64,000 bases of DNA, from contig NZ_BMEL01000004.1 in the NCBI RefSeq assembly GCF_014636475.1, positions 186,001 through 250,000 on the forward strand, given 5' to 3'. Below the pieces are notes generated by a model. That model was given only the letters and a program-made list of their open reading frames with translations. It searched no databases and was not told the origin of the DNA. The translations under genes were made by a program, and so were the position numbers. Origin of the DNA: Halobacillus andaensis (GTDB taxonomy: Bacteria > Bacillota > Bacilli > Bacillales > Halobacillaceae). Below, in pieces: positions 1 to 8,209 of the stretch (position 1 is the first letter of the stretch; each line of letters begins with the position of its first letter).

Positions 1-1056
1 CTCACGATTTCCGCATGGACGATTTCGGATCTTGAGCTCATAGGAATAGGGGGATTCAGCCCGCTGGAAGGTTTCATGAGACAAGCTGATTATGAGCGTG
101 TTGTGAACGAACTGCGCTTAAGTGATGGTACAGTGTGGAGCATTCCCATTACGCTGCCGGTTACTGAAGAGCAGGCGGGAGAGATCACGGTCGGAGAAGA
201 AATCGCCCTGACAGGAGAAGATGGAATCACGTACGGCACGATTCAAGTTGAAGAAAAGTATACATACGATAAACAACTAGAAGCTGAAAATGTATACGGA
301 ACTTCAGAAGAAGCCCACCCTGGGGTGAAAAAAGTGTACGAAAAAGGGAACGTTTACCTTGGCGGTCCGATCACTCTACTAAATCGACCGGATCATGGAC
401 AGTTCGAAGACTACTACTTAGATCCAGCGGAGACGCGTCAACTGTTCAAAGACCTCGGCTGGAAAACAATCGTAGGCTTTCAAACGCGAAATCCGGTTCA
501 CCGTGCGCACGAACACATTCAAAAAACAGCGCTTGAAGCAGTAGATGGCCTTTTATTAAATCCATTAGTAGGGGAAACGAAGGCAGATGACATCCCAGCA
601 GATGTACGAATGGAAAGCTACGAAACCATTCTAAAAAACTATTACGTCGAAGACCGCGTGCGTCTTGTCATCTATCCTGCTGCTATGCGTTACGCTGGTC
701 CGCGCGAAGCGATTTTACATGCCATTGTCCGACGCAATTATGGCTGCACTCACTTTATTGTCGGTCGTGATCACGCAGGAGTAGGCGATTATTACGGAAC
801 GTACGACGCTCAAGATCTCATCGCTGAATACGAAGATGAACTCGGTATCAACATTTTTAAATTCGAGCATGCTTTTTACTGTGAAGTCTGTGAAAACATG
901 GCCTCCGCTAAAACATGCCCTCACGATAAAAAGCACCATGTTCACCTTAGTGGTACGAAGGTGCGGGAACTGCTGCGCAGCGGAGAACGTCCGCCAAAAG
1001 AATTCTCCCGTCCTGAAGTCGCAGACGTTCTTATTAAAGGAATGAAGCAAACGTAA
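1..1056 (+). CDS. sat: Sulfate adenylyltransferase (ATP sulfurylase), 5' end cut by window
   Basis: ATP sulfurylase makes adenosine 5'-phosphosulfate (APS) from ATP and sulfate, the first step of assimilatory sulfate reduction in the cytoplasm. The reading frame is open from base 1: residues before the first in-window ATG (76) read [20 protein letters not shown], the typical N-terminal part of Sat, so the true start lies before the window. Visible signatures are the nucleotide-binding [11 protein letters not shown], the [12 protein letters not shown] segment, and C-terminal cysteines in [15 protein letters not shown]. The stop codon overlaps the cysC start by one base (TAATG), so the two are translationally coupled. 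The family assignment is very secure. Confidence 0.97.
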   Translation, partial: LTISAWTISDLELIGIGGFSPLEGFMRQADYERVVNELRLSDGTVWSIPITLPVTEEQAGEITVGEEIALTGEDGITYGTIQVEEKYTYDKQLEAENVYGTSEEAHPGVKKVYEKGNVYLGGPITLLNRPDHGQFEDYYLDPAETRQLFKDLGWKTIVGFQTRNPVHRAHEHIQKTALEAVDGLLLNPLVGETKADDIPADVRMESYETILKNYYVEDRVRLVIYPAAMRYAGPREAILHAIVRRNYGCTHFIVGRDHAGVGDYYGTYDAQDLIAEYEDELGINIFKFEHAFYCEVCENMASAKTCPHDKKHHVHLSGTKVRELLRSGERPPKEFSRPEVADVLIKGMKQT

Positions 1057-1646
1057 TGCATAACTTAACGTGGCACGCCTCCAAAGTGACAAAAGCAGAT
1101 CGTCAAAAACAGAAAAGCTAAAAAAGTCCGGTTCTCTGGTTTACCGGACTCTCCGGCTCAGGCAAATCAACACTATCTGTAGAGGTAGAAAGAGCACTCT
1201 ATGAACGAGGTGTTCACACCTATCGTCTCGACGGAGACAACGTCCGCCAAGGACTCAACAAAAACTTAGGCTTCATTCAAGAAGACCGCAAAGAGAACAT
1301 CCGACGCATCGGGGAAGTCGCCAAGCTTATGAACGATGCCGGTCTGCTCACACTAACCGCCTTTATCTCGCCATATCAAGAGGAGAGAGACGAAGCCCGA
1401 CGCCTTTTCGAAGAAGGTGAATTTATCGAAGTGCACGCAAAATGTTCACTAGAAGAAGCTGAAAAACGTGATCCCAAAGGCCTCTATAAAAAAGCACGAG
1501 CAGGCGAAATCAAAGGTTTCACTGGCATTGATGCACCTTATGAATCTCCAGCTGACGCTGAAATCGTGATTGAAACAGACGTTCTCTCGCTAGAACTGTC
1601 TGTAACTCACATCATTTCATATTTAAAAGATCATCAATATATTTAA
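1056..1646 (+). pseudogene. cysC: Adenylylsulfate (APS) kinase gene with in-frame stop at codon 22
   Basis: CysC phosphorylates APS to PAPS. The frame starts at ATG 1056, overlapping the sat stop, and encodes the usual N-terminus ([20 protein letters not shown]). It then meets TAA at 1119-1121 and continues in the same frame with KSPVLWFTG and the Walker A motif GLSGSGKST, then [34 protein letters not shown] and FTGIDAPYE, ending at 1646. No ATG, GTG or TTG lies between the stop and the P-loop; the first in-frame ATG after it is 1329, which would drop the ATP site. A single C-to-T change (CAA to TAA) is the simplest cause. Outcomes could be a real null allele, readthrough, or a sequencing error. 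Without CysC the PAPS route fails unless another copy exists or the cell reduces APS directly. Confidence 0.85.
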
Positions 1647-1672
1647 ATCGCCAGCGAGAGCTGGCGATTTTC
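1645..1672 (+). terminator. Rho-independent terminator after cysC
   Basis: An 11-bp perfect stem (AAATCGCCAGC, loop GAGA, GCTGGCGATTT) is followed by a short T-rich tract. It starts on the cysC stop codon and separates sat-cysC from cysQ, which has its own strong ribosome site. Confidence 0.8.
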
Positions 1673-1693
1673 CTAATCCAAGGAGGAAGCACG

Positions 1694-2464
1694 ATGAAAC
1701 AGATTATACAAGCCGCTCTATCAGCCGGTAAAGAAATTATGAAAATCTACGAAACTGATTTTGACATTGAATACAAAGAAGATGAGTCACCGTTAACCAC
1801 AGCAGACCAGCGCTCAGACGAAATCATTAAGAATGCCCTGCGTACACATTATCCTAATATCCCGGTACTTAGCGAAGAAGGCAGCCATATCACATATGAA
1901 CAGCGAAAAGAGTGGAGACAATTTTGGCTCGTTGACCCTATTGATGGCACAAAAGAATTCATCAAAAAGAATGGCGAATTCACGGTGAATATCGCACGGA
2001 TCCGTAACGGAAAGCCTGTCCAGGGCGTCGTCTACGCCCCTGCTCTCGATATATTATACGTCGCTGATGAAGACAAAGGCGCCTACAAAGTGGAAGGGGT
2101 ATTATCACGTGAAAATGTTCACGCCGAAGCCCTGCCTATCGAAAAGAGGGATGATCGAACAGTAAAAGTTGTCGCCAGCCGCTCGCACATGTCTGACGAA
2201 ACGAAAGCTTTTATTGATGAGTTAGAAGTAAAATACGAAAACGTAGAAACCCTATCAGCTGGAAGCTCACTCAAGCTATGCCTCGTCGCCGAAGGAAAAG
2301 CCGACTACTACCCGAGATACGCCCCAACGATGGAATGGGATACAGGCGCTGGTCAAGCCATAGTTGAGCTATCAGGCGGAAAAGTAGAAGTAGCGAATGA
2401 CCAAAAACCCCTCGAATATAACAAAGAAAACCTCCGCAACCCATGGTTTTTAGCGTATAGATAG
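1694..2464 (+). CDS. cysQ: 3'(2'),5'-bisphosphate nucleotidase CysQ
   Basis: CysQ removes the 3'-phosphate of PAP (and PAPS), the toxic by-product of sulfate assimilation, giving AMP. It belongs to the Mg-dependent, lithium-sensitive inositol monophosphatase family. In order: EDESPLTTADQRSDEII near the N-terminus, SEEGS (first metal-binding Glu), WLVDPIDGTKEFI at about residues 79-91 (metal and phosphate site), and MEWDTGAGQAIV in the C-terminal half. The length of 256 aa is normal. AGGAGG lies just upstream of ATG 1694. It follows cysC behind a terminator, so it can be made separately, and its location fits its job of clearing PAP. Confidence 0.93.
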   Translation: MKQIIQAALSAGKEIMKIYETDFDIEYKEDESPLTTADQRSDEIIKNALRTHYPNIPVLSEEGSHITYEQRKEWRQFWLVDPIDGTKEFIKKNGEFTVNIARIRNGKPVQGVVYAPALDILYVADEDKGAYKVEGVLSRENVHAEALPIEKRDDRTVKVVASRSHMSDETKAFIDELEVKYENVETLSAGSSLKLCLVAEGKADYYPRYAPTMEWDTGAGQAIVELSGGKVEVANDQKPLEYNKENLRNPWFLAYR

Positions 2465-2483
2465 AAAGAAAGTAACAAAGAGC

Positions 2484-2586
2484 GGTACCAGGTACGCAGA
2501 AGGAGAAATTGTGTACCTGGTACACAAAAGAGGGAAGTTGGTACCAGGTACATAAAAGAAGAGGGAGTGGACCTGGTACTAAGTAC
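2484..2586. repeat. Cluster of GTACCWGGTAC palindromes (cluster 1)
   Basis: Between cysQ and the next gene there are copies at 2484-2495 (GGTACCAGGTAC), 2513-2523 (GTACCTGGTAC), 2541-2551 (GTACCAGGTAC) and a degenerate one from about 2569 with a further GTACTAAGTAC at 2576-2586. Copies alternate between the two orientations, so neighbours can pair to form hairpins. Spacers are A/G-rich and about 17 bp. The rest of 2465-2762 holds no gene that I can see. Confidence 0.85.
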
Positions 2587-2762
2587 TTACCCTCACTACC
2601 ATTCGCTCATGGAATTGAAAAAATTCACCAGAATCATTTATTATGATCCTGGTTCCTCACAACATTCAGACTATTTTATAAAAGTCTCATAACTCCTTAA
2701 TGATTATGCTTTACACTGGATGTGTAAGCATTTTTTAATAATTATTAAAGGGAGTGGAAAAA

Positions 2763-4721
2763 GTGAGTGAATGGAGAGCATTTGCTAGTTTACTAGTTGT
2801 CGTGTTGATCGTAGGTATTCCTTTAGGACATGAAGACCAGGAAGTTTCGGCAGCTTCGAGCGGAGACGTTGTCGTAAATGAAGTGGCATGGATGGGGACG
2901 ACAGATAGTTTTAATGATGAATGGATTGAATTACATAATACGACGGATGAATCAATCGACTTATCCAGTTGGACGTTATCAGCTGAGGACGGTACGCCGG
3001 ATATCAGTTTATCTGGATCTATTCCGGCTGAAGGGTATTATTTGTTAGAGCGGACAGATGATACGACAGTGACGGAAGTATCAGCTGACCAAATCTATTC
3101 TGGTGCTTTATCCAACAGCGATGAATCCCTTGAGCTTCGAGATGGCTCAGAAAACGTGGTGGATACTGTGGATGATTGGCATGCGGGTGATAATGATAAA
3201 AAGGCGACAATGGAGCGAATTGATCCTGAAACAAGCGGTACCAATTCGACGAACTGGGCAGATGCTGCTGCTTCATATAATGGCGGCTATGGTACCCCGA
3301 AAGACGATAATTCCAGCAACGAGCCAGATGTGGAGTGTGAAGAAGACATCTCTAATGTCTCTGAAGGAGAAGGCGCTATAAATGTATACTTTAATAAGTG
3401 TGTCGATCACACGTATGCGGCCGATGGTAATGAAGCGAATGAAGGTGTCAATTTAGAAGACCGCTTAATTGAGCGATTGGAACAGGCAGAGGACCGTATA
3501 GATTTTGCTACATATGAACTAAATCTTCCACGTATTGCTGATACGTTAATTGCTAAGGCAGCTGATGGTGTAGACGTACGAATGATTGCTGATGCGAAGG
3601 ATGCTGATGATCCTCATTATGAAGAGCGTTATGAAACGATGAGGCTATATGTTGAGAAAATTAGGCGGGGAGCTGATGGTGAGATCGGAACAGCTGACGA
3701 TGTAGAAATCTTATCAGACTCACCGATGATGGCTGTTGAAGACGCTGAGGCTCGATCAGAGGTCGGCTTGCCTGAAGACGCATCTGATATTGACGAGGTA
3801 ACCGTTGAAGTTGGAAATGGAGAAGAAACTGGACGCCTTTTTGTTGAAGGAGAACAGAAAGGCGAAGAAGGGACATACTATTCGCCTGGAAATCAAATGC
3901 ATAACAAGTTTGCAGTTGTAGATGAGCATTGGGTATTTACGGGAAGCTGGAATTTTACCGTGACAGGCTTGTATGGGACGGAAGAGAATCAAGAAGACGG
4001 TATACTTGATGGTAACCAGCAGCACGTTGTGGAAATTAATTCTCCAGAGCTCGCTGATATTTATGAAACAGAATTCAATGAAATGTGGGGCAGCGCATCC
4101 ATGTCCCCGAATGTAACAGAATCGAATTTTGCCACGCGAAAAACAGATAATACGGAGCATGAAGTCGATGTAAATGGCGTACCTGTTGAGGTTTACTTTT
4201 CCTCAGGAGATGATGCGATCGGTCAGCTGACGGACTACGTTAAAGAAGACGCTGATGAGAACACGTACTTTTCTATTTTTGCCTGGAGTGATCAGGGTTT
4301 ACTCGACGAATTAAAGTACAAATATGAAGGCTCTTATGAAGACGGAGTAGGGACTCTAACTGGATTTGATATTAGAGGAGTCTTTGATTCTAGTTTTTGG
4401 AACCAATGGTGGTCCGCGAGTATTGATATGACAGGACGCACCGCAACAGAAGAAAGTGATGGAAACCCAAATACGCGATGGGCAAACCCTGCGCCTGTGT
4501 ACAAAGATGCGGAAACTCGAAAGCTCCACAGCAAAACCATGCTCATCGATGCTGATACAACAAGCGATCCCACTACGATTGTAGGATCTACCAATTGGAG
4601 CAACAACGGCAACAATGTGAATGATGAAAACATGCTATTTATCCATGATGATCAAATTACCAATCAGTTTATACAAGAATTTAATGCACGCTATGAACAA
4701 GCAGGAGGAAGCATCGAATAA
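2763..4721 (+). CDS. Secreted phospholipase D-like protein with N-terminal lamin-tail domain
   Basis: An exported protein of about 652 aa. GTG 2763 is preferred over GTG 2754 because AAGGGAG at 2748-2754 is then correctly spaced. It starts with a signal peptide (a hydrophobic run around LLVVVLIVGIPLG, likely cut after VSA), followed by a lamin-tail-type domain at about residues 30-140 (VVVNEVAWMGT, DEWIELHNTT, IDLSSWTL). Two PLD/HKD motifs follow: MHNKFAVVDEHWVFTGSWNF near residue 378 and LHSKTMLID then GSTNWSNN near residue 587. Paired HKD motifs make one active site for phosphodiester cleavage in lipids or nucleic acids; secreted LTD-PLD proteins are often suspected nucleases. Substrate is inferred, not shown. 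It is very acidic, as expected for a haloadapted exoprotein. It is a single gene with its own terminator. Confidence 0.85.
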   Translation: MSEWRAFASLLVVVLIVGIPLGHEDQEVSAASSGDVVVNEVAWMGTTDSFNDEWIELHNTTDESIDLSSWTLSAEDGTPDISLSGSIPAEGYYLLERTDDTTVTEVSADQIYSGALSNSDESLELRDGSENVVDTVDDWHAGDNDKKATMERIDPETSGTNSTNWADAAASYNGGYGTPKDDNSSNEPDVECEEDISNVSEGEGAINVYFNKCVDHTYAADGNEANEGVNLEDRLIERLEQAEDRIDFATYELNLPRIADTLIAKAADGVDVRMIADAKDADDPHYEERYETMRLYVEKIRRGADGEIGTADDVEILSDSPMMAVEDAEARSEVGLPEDASDIDEVTVEVGNGEETGRLFVEGEQKGEEGTYYSPGNQMHNKFAVVDEHWVFTGSWNFTVTGLYGTEENQEDGILDGNQQHVVEINSPELADIYETEFNEMWGSASMSPNVTESNFATRKTDNTEHEVDVNGVPVEVYFSSGDDAIGQLTDYVKEDADENTYFSIFAWSDQGLLDELKYKYEGSYEDGVGTLTGFDIRGVFDSSFWNQWWSASIDMTGRTATEESDGNPNTRWANPAPVYKDAETRKLHSKTMLIDADTTSDPTTIVGSTNWSNNGNNVNDENMLFIHDDQITNQFIQEFNARYEQAGGSIE

Positions 4722-4730
4722 AACCAAGAA

Positions 4731-4763
4731 AAAAAGTTGCAGCTATTCACTGTAACTTTTTTT
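4731..4763 (+). terminator. Terminator after PLD-like gene
   Basis: A 12-bp stem with one G-U pair (AAAAAGTTGCAG / CTGTAACTTTTT, loop of 7) runs into a long T tract, 10 bp after the stop codon. Confidence 0.85.
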
Positions 4764-4775
4764 CTTTTTTCTCTG

Positions 4776-4844
4776 GGTACCAGGTACAGAAATAGAGACA
4801 GTCTGTACCTGGTACCCACGATCAAAAAAAGTGTACCTGGTACC
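4776..4844. repeat. Cluster of GTACCWGGTAC palindromes (cluster 2)
   Basis: Three copies lie between the terminator and the hydrolase gene: GGTACCAGGTAC at 4776-4787, GTACCTGGTACC at 4805-4816 and GTACCTGGTACC at 4833-4844. Each contains the KpnI-like GGTACC core in two copies sharing bases. Confidence 0.85.
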
Positions 4845-4913
4845 TATATTTTTACCCAACCTTGAATAAGTTCTTTATGATGATGTTTTTACTATTTCAA
4901 GGAGTGTGGTTGG

Positions 4914-5720
4914 GTGAATTACTTAAGTATAGATTCCAAGACAAAGCTTTACTATCAAGGAGAAGGTGTAGGACAAACTGTGATATTTGTTCACGGGGTG
5001 ATGATGAGCAGTCAATTCTTTCAGAAGCAATACCCTTACTTCAAAGAAAAATACCGTACGATAATGTTTGATTTTCGAGGGCATGGTGAATCCAGTAAAG
5101 TTGAGTATGGTCATACAGTAGCGAACTACGCCAAAGATTTAAAATCGTTAATCGAACATTTGGAGTTAGAGGATGTGATCTTAGTAGGGTGGTCAATGGG
5201 AGCATTTGTCGTATGGGACTACATCAATCAATTTGGCACAGAAAATATCAAAGCGATAACAGTGGTGGATCAGTCACCGTCTGATTATCTTTGGGAAGGC
5301 TGGGAGTACGGGGCATTTACTTTTGATGCCATTAAGGGTGTGATGCAGGCGATTCAAGAAGATCAAAAAGGATTTAATAGTGAATTTATTTATGGGATGT
5401 TTAAGGATGAGCCGGACAAGCAAGAGCATGAGTGGATTCTTAAAGAAATGATGAAAGTACCAGCGTCCATTGCCAGCACAATCGTCTTTAATCAGACTGC
5501 TGTAGATTACCGAGAAACTCTTTCAAACGTTGACGTCCCTACTTTAATTTGCTTCGGCCGCGATGATAAGTTTTTTCCAGTAGCGGCAGGGGAGTATATT
5601 CAACAAAAAATCCCTGGCTCAAAACTTGTACCTTTTGAAAATAGCAGCCACTGCTTGTTTTTAGAGGAGGCAGATAAATTTAACCAAGAGCTGGATAAAT
5701 TCTTTCAGAGCTTAGAATAG
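4914..5720 (+). CDS. Alpha/beta-fold hydrolase
   Basis: A 268-aa cytoplasmic alpha/beta hydrolase of the common esterase/haloperoxidase-like type. HGVMMSS forms the oxyanion region, FDFRGHGES precedes the nucleophile, and GWSMG carries the nucleophile Ser94. FGRDDKFFP supplies the acid (about residue 218) and SSHCLF the histidine (about 245). GTG 4914 is chosen because AAGGAG at 4899-4904 has correct spacing and the protein begins in family register. Substrate unknown. It stands alone between two clusters of GTACC palindromes. Confidence 0.85.
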   Translation: MNYLSIDSKTKLYYQGEGVGQTVIFVHGVMMSSQFFQKQYPYFKEKYRTIMFDFRGHGESSKVEYGHTVANYAKDLKSLIEHLELEDVILVGWSMGAFVVWDYINQFGTENIKAITVVDQSPSDYLWEGWEYGAFTFDAIKGVMQAIQEDQKGFNSEFIYGMFKDEPDKQEHEWILKEMMKVPASIASTIVFNQTAVDYRETLSNVDVPTLICFGRDDKFFPVAAGEYIQQKIPGSKLVPFENSSHCLFLEEADKFNQELDKFFQSLE

Positions 5721-5731
5721 AAATATTACGT

Positions 5732-5798
5732 GTACCTGGTACTTAGAAAGAGAAAAAGTGTACCAGGTACACAGAAGCTTCCACTATGTACCTGGTAC
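5732..5798. repeat. Cluster of GTACCWGGTAC palindromes (cluster 3)
   Basis: Three copies sit between convergent genes: GTACCTGGTAC at 5732-5742, GTACCAGGTAC at 5760-5770 and GTACCTGGTAC at 5788-5798. They alternate in orientation with a 28-bp period. No ordinary terminator is evident here, so the palindromes may act as one. Confidence 0.85.
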
Positions 5799-5818
5799 TC
5801 AGATAAAAAAGAAAAAAA

Positions 5819-6406
5819 TTATCCAAACATATAGACTGGGAAGTAGCCGATGAGTTTTACCCATTCGCTGAAGACGGTTTGGGCTTCTCGTTTGGTTAAG
5901 CCATCATCAGGGTCGTAGTAGGAGGGAGCGGCTGAAAAAGATAACTCGATTTCTTCTTCCACAAACACTCTCTCAAAGGTGAACTTGCTTCGCCTTGAGT
6001 GATAGTTACTTGTAACAACGATGGCGGAATCCAACTCGTGTTTTTTCATAAGCTCTCTACTATACACCGCGTTATCATATGTACTCGTGGCTTTTTTTTC
6101 TTCAATAATATGCTCTTCGTCCACACCTCGTTTGATCGCTTCCTCTGGTTTTGTGCCTTTTTCCGTTGAGTTAGAGAGAATGATCGTGTCTGCAAGATCT
6201 TCTTCATAAAGCTCCACCGCGTGTGCAAGGCGGCCTTCATTTCCGCTTAGCACAATGATGGCGTCTGAAGGCTTAGGGTTGCTTTCGATAATTAAACGTT
6301 GTGGACCGAAGGTGAATAATAGAATGAGTACAATTAATCCAAATAGAAAACATATTAAAAAAAAGCCGCGCAGAATTTTTTTAGCAATCATGGTATGATC
6401 TGACAT
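5819..6406 (-). CDS. YdcF/ElyC family (DUF218) membrane-anchored protein
   Basis: A 195-aa protein with one N-terminal membrane segment (about residues 12-33, GFFLICFLFGLIVLILLFTF) and an extracytoplasmic DUF218 domain. The domain shows SDAIIVLSGNEGR, a central KATSTYDNAVYS segment, and VVTSNYHSRRSKFTFER, the usual signature order of this family. Members have been linked to envelope or cell-wall homeostasis, but the reaction is not established. ATG 6406 follows AAGGAAA. It lies downstream of the phosphoesterase gene on the same strand, separated by a strong hairpin. Confidence 0.82.
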   Translation of the reverse strand: MSDHTMIAKKILRGFFLICFLFGLIVLILLFTFGPQRLIIESNPKPSDAIIVLSGNEGRLAHAVELYEEDLADTIILSNSTEKGTKPEEAIKRGVDEEHIIEEKKATSTYDNAVYSRELMKKHELDSAIVVTSNYHSRRSKFTFERVFVEEEIELSFSAAPSYYDPDDGLTKREAQTVFSEWVKLIGYFPVYMFG

Positions 6407-6436
6407 TTGTACTGTTTCCTTCCCCGTTTATCAATA

Positions 6437-6471
6437 AAAGCTAGATAAGGCCACTCACCTTATCTAGCTTT
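6437..6471 (-). terminator. Terminator after phosphoesterase gene
   Basis: A 14-bp perfect stem (AAAGCTAGATAAGG / CCTTATCTAGCTTT, 7-nt loop) lies just after the phosphoesterase stop codon on the minus strand and before the ydcF-like gene. It is followed by TTTT. Confidence 0.75.
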
Positions 6472-6473
6472 CT

Positions 6474-7199
6474 TTAATTAGATACTGATGCGTTCATTAA
6501 TAGTTTGGTTAACAAGTCCTTTTTCGGATAGTCAGAGGATTTCACACCTTCAACTACCTCCTCTAAATCATAGCTTGTTCTTATAATTGAAGTTTGGACA
6601 CCGCCATCTTCAATATCTACAATCGCGTAAGAAGGCTGGGCAAGCCCATCAAATGGCAGTCCGACACTGCCTGTATTAATTATAATTTTACCGTCGATGT
6701 GGCGGATGTATGGTTTATGAATATGGCCGTACACATAAATGTCGGCAATATCATTGACCATTAAGCGTTCTTTCATCGTTTCCTCGGTTTCCGTAGGTAA
6801 CACGACTTCGAATAAATCCTCCGGAGTAGCGTGAAATCCGTGAATATGAACGCCTTCAAAATCTTCGTTAATCTCTTCTTCTAGATCGTCTAAATATCTG
6901 ATGGCATCACTCGTCATATTTGAGCATGACCAGTCTTTCTCTTCATTCATGTCTTCAATGACGTCGTCTGGAACTTCTCCTTCTTGGACACCTCGAACGA
7001 TCCAGGCATCAGCATTTCCTTTTATTACTTTAGCATCAAGCTCTTGTACGAGTTCAACGGAGCGCTGTGGTTCGAGCCCTCGGTAGGATAGATCTCCTAA
7101 TACGAATAGTTGGTCGACGTTTCTTTCTTTTATATCTTCTATCACAGATTCAAGTGCATGTGCGTTACCGTGAATATCTGCTATAAACGCTAATCTCAT
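6474..7199 (-). CDS. Calcineurin-like metallophosphoesterase
   Basis: A 241-aa cytoplasmic dinuclear metallophosphoesterase. Motifs in order: IADIHGNAHAL (D-x-H), LGDLSYRG (GDxxxRG-like), KGNADAW (GNxD in place of GNHE), GFHATP, and GHIHKPY (GHxH). NTGSVGLP closes the domain. This arrangement matches the YfcE/PrpE-like diadenosine or protein phosphatase group, but the substrate cannot be read from sequence. AAGGAG precedes ATG 7199. It is the first gene of a minus-strand pair with the YdcF-like gene. Confidence 0.88.
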   Translation of the reverse strand: MRLAFIADIHGNAHALESVIEDIKERNVDQLFVLGDLSYRGLEPQRSVELVQELDAKVIKGNADAWIVRGVQEGEVPDDVIEDMNEEKDWSCSNMTSDAIRYLDDLEEEINEDFEGVHIHGFHATPEDLFEVVLPTETEETMKERLMVNDIADIYVYGHIHKPYIRHIDGKIIINTGSVGLPFDGLAQPSYAIVDIEDGGVQTSIIRTSYDLEEVVEGVKSSDYPKKDLLTKLLMNASVSN

Positions 7200-7392
7200 A
7201 AAAGTCTCCTTTTTTACGTGTGATTTTAAACCTTATTCCCTTCCATTTTAAATCGAAACTCGATTGCCTCCTGATTATTATATTACCATTCTTTTTCCAA
7301 GCGCTCATTAAATATTAGTTCTTAATTCATAGGTCTTGTACGTATACATAATTTATTGAGTCCACAAAATTTAAAAAGCAAAGGATGGTTCA

Positions 7393-8193
7393 ATGAAGTG
7401 TACAAATTGTCAAAACGAACAGTCATCAGGAAAATTTTGCGGAGTATGCGGGACCCCTTTCTCTGAAGAAGAAATTGCTCAATCTCCACCCCCGACAACT
7501 GCGCTGGCCACTGTAGAGCAAAACACGTCAAATGCTGATTCCATGAACAACGTACGGTACTATTGGAATGATTTTCTCCGCTTCCTCAAACAGCCGTTAG
7601 AAGCATTTCGTGCAGATGAATCAGCATTTGCCCGCGGAATGATAACTCTATTGTTGTATATGACAGCCTTTACGTTAAGCATTTATTTTATATCGAACTC
7701 TCTCTATAAGTTTTTCAATACTTCAATGATGATGGAGGAATTTGCTTTTTGGGAAGCGCCGACGGCCATTCCTTTTTTCGAGTTCAGCTATCGAATCTTT
7801 TTCTTCTCCTTAGTAGGAGTAGTGATTAGCCTTGTTTCTATTTTTATTGTTTCAAAAATAATGAAGCTTACGTTATGCCCTAAAACCCTTGTTGCTCAAT
7901 ATGGAGCGCTGATGACGCCGTTTCTTTTCGTCAATGTGATCACTATTTTATTTGCGTTAAGCGGAACAGTAACGGCAACGTTTCTATTATTAGGGGCTTC
8001 GATGTTTTATGGGCTGCTTGTCGCTCCTATTCTTTTCATTTACCACCATGGCATGAGAAGTCAGCCGCAGCGAGTGTTTTATGGAAGTATTGGAACGAGT
8101 GTTATTATTCTATTTCTTTCTTATTTTATGGGGAGATGGATGCTCATAGAAAAGTTAAGTGAGCTTGGAGAACGTTTTAATCAGATTCTTTAA
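7393..8193 (+). CDS. Zinc-ribbon membrane protein (Yip1-like/DUF type)
   Basis: A 266-aa protein with an N-terminal zinc ribbon (CTNCQN then CGVCG, residues 3-22) and about five hydrophobic segments from residue 75 on (for example MITLLLYMTAFTLSIYFI, LVGVVISLVSIFIV, LFVNVITILFALSG, LLLGASMFYGLLVAP, SVIILFLSYFM). The architecture of cytosolic ribbon plus polytopic domain resembles Yip1-domain proteins. Function unknown. It is 16 bp upstream of a second zinc-ribbon gene of TcaA type and very likely forms an operon with it, suggesting a joint envelope role. Confidence 0.75.
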   Translation: MKCTNCQNEQSSGKFCGVCGTPFSEEEIAQSPPPTTALATVEQNTSNADSMNNVRYYWNDFLRFLKQPLEAFRADESAFARGMITLLLYMTAFTLSIYFISNSLYKFFNTSMMMEEFAFWEAPTAIPFFEFSYRIFFFSLVGVVISLVSIFIVSKIMKLTLCPKTLVAQYGALMTPFLFVNVITILFALSGTVTATFLLLGASMFYGLLVAPILFIYHHGMRSQPQRVFYGSIGTSVIILFLSYFMGRWMLIEKLSELGERFNQIL

Positions 8194-8209
8194 AAGGGGG
8201 ATGTAGCCA

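Noticed and set aside
1329-1646. Short CysC starting at ATG 1329 as a functional gene
   Set aside because: It would lack the Walker A motif and a third of the enzyme, and has no ribosome site.
2271-2553. Minus-strand frames over the cysQ end and GTACC palindromes
   Set aside because: The repeated VPGT/YLVPGT pattern in the translation is just the palindrome read as codons.
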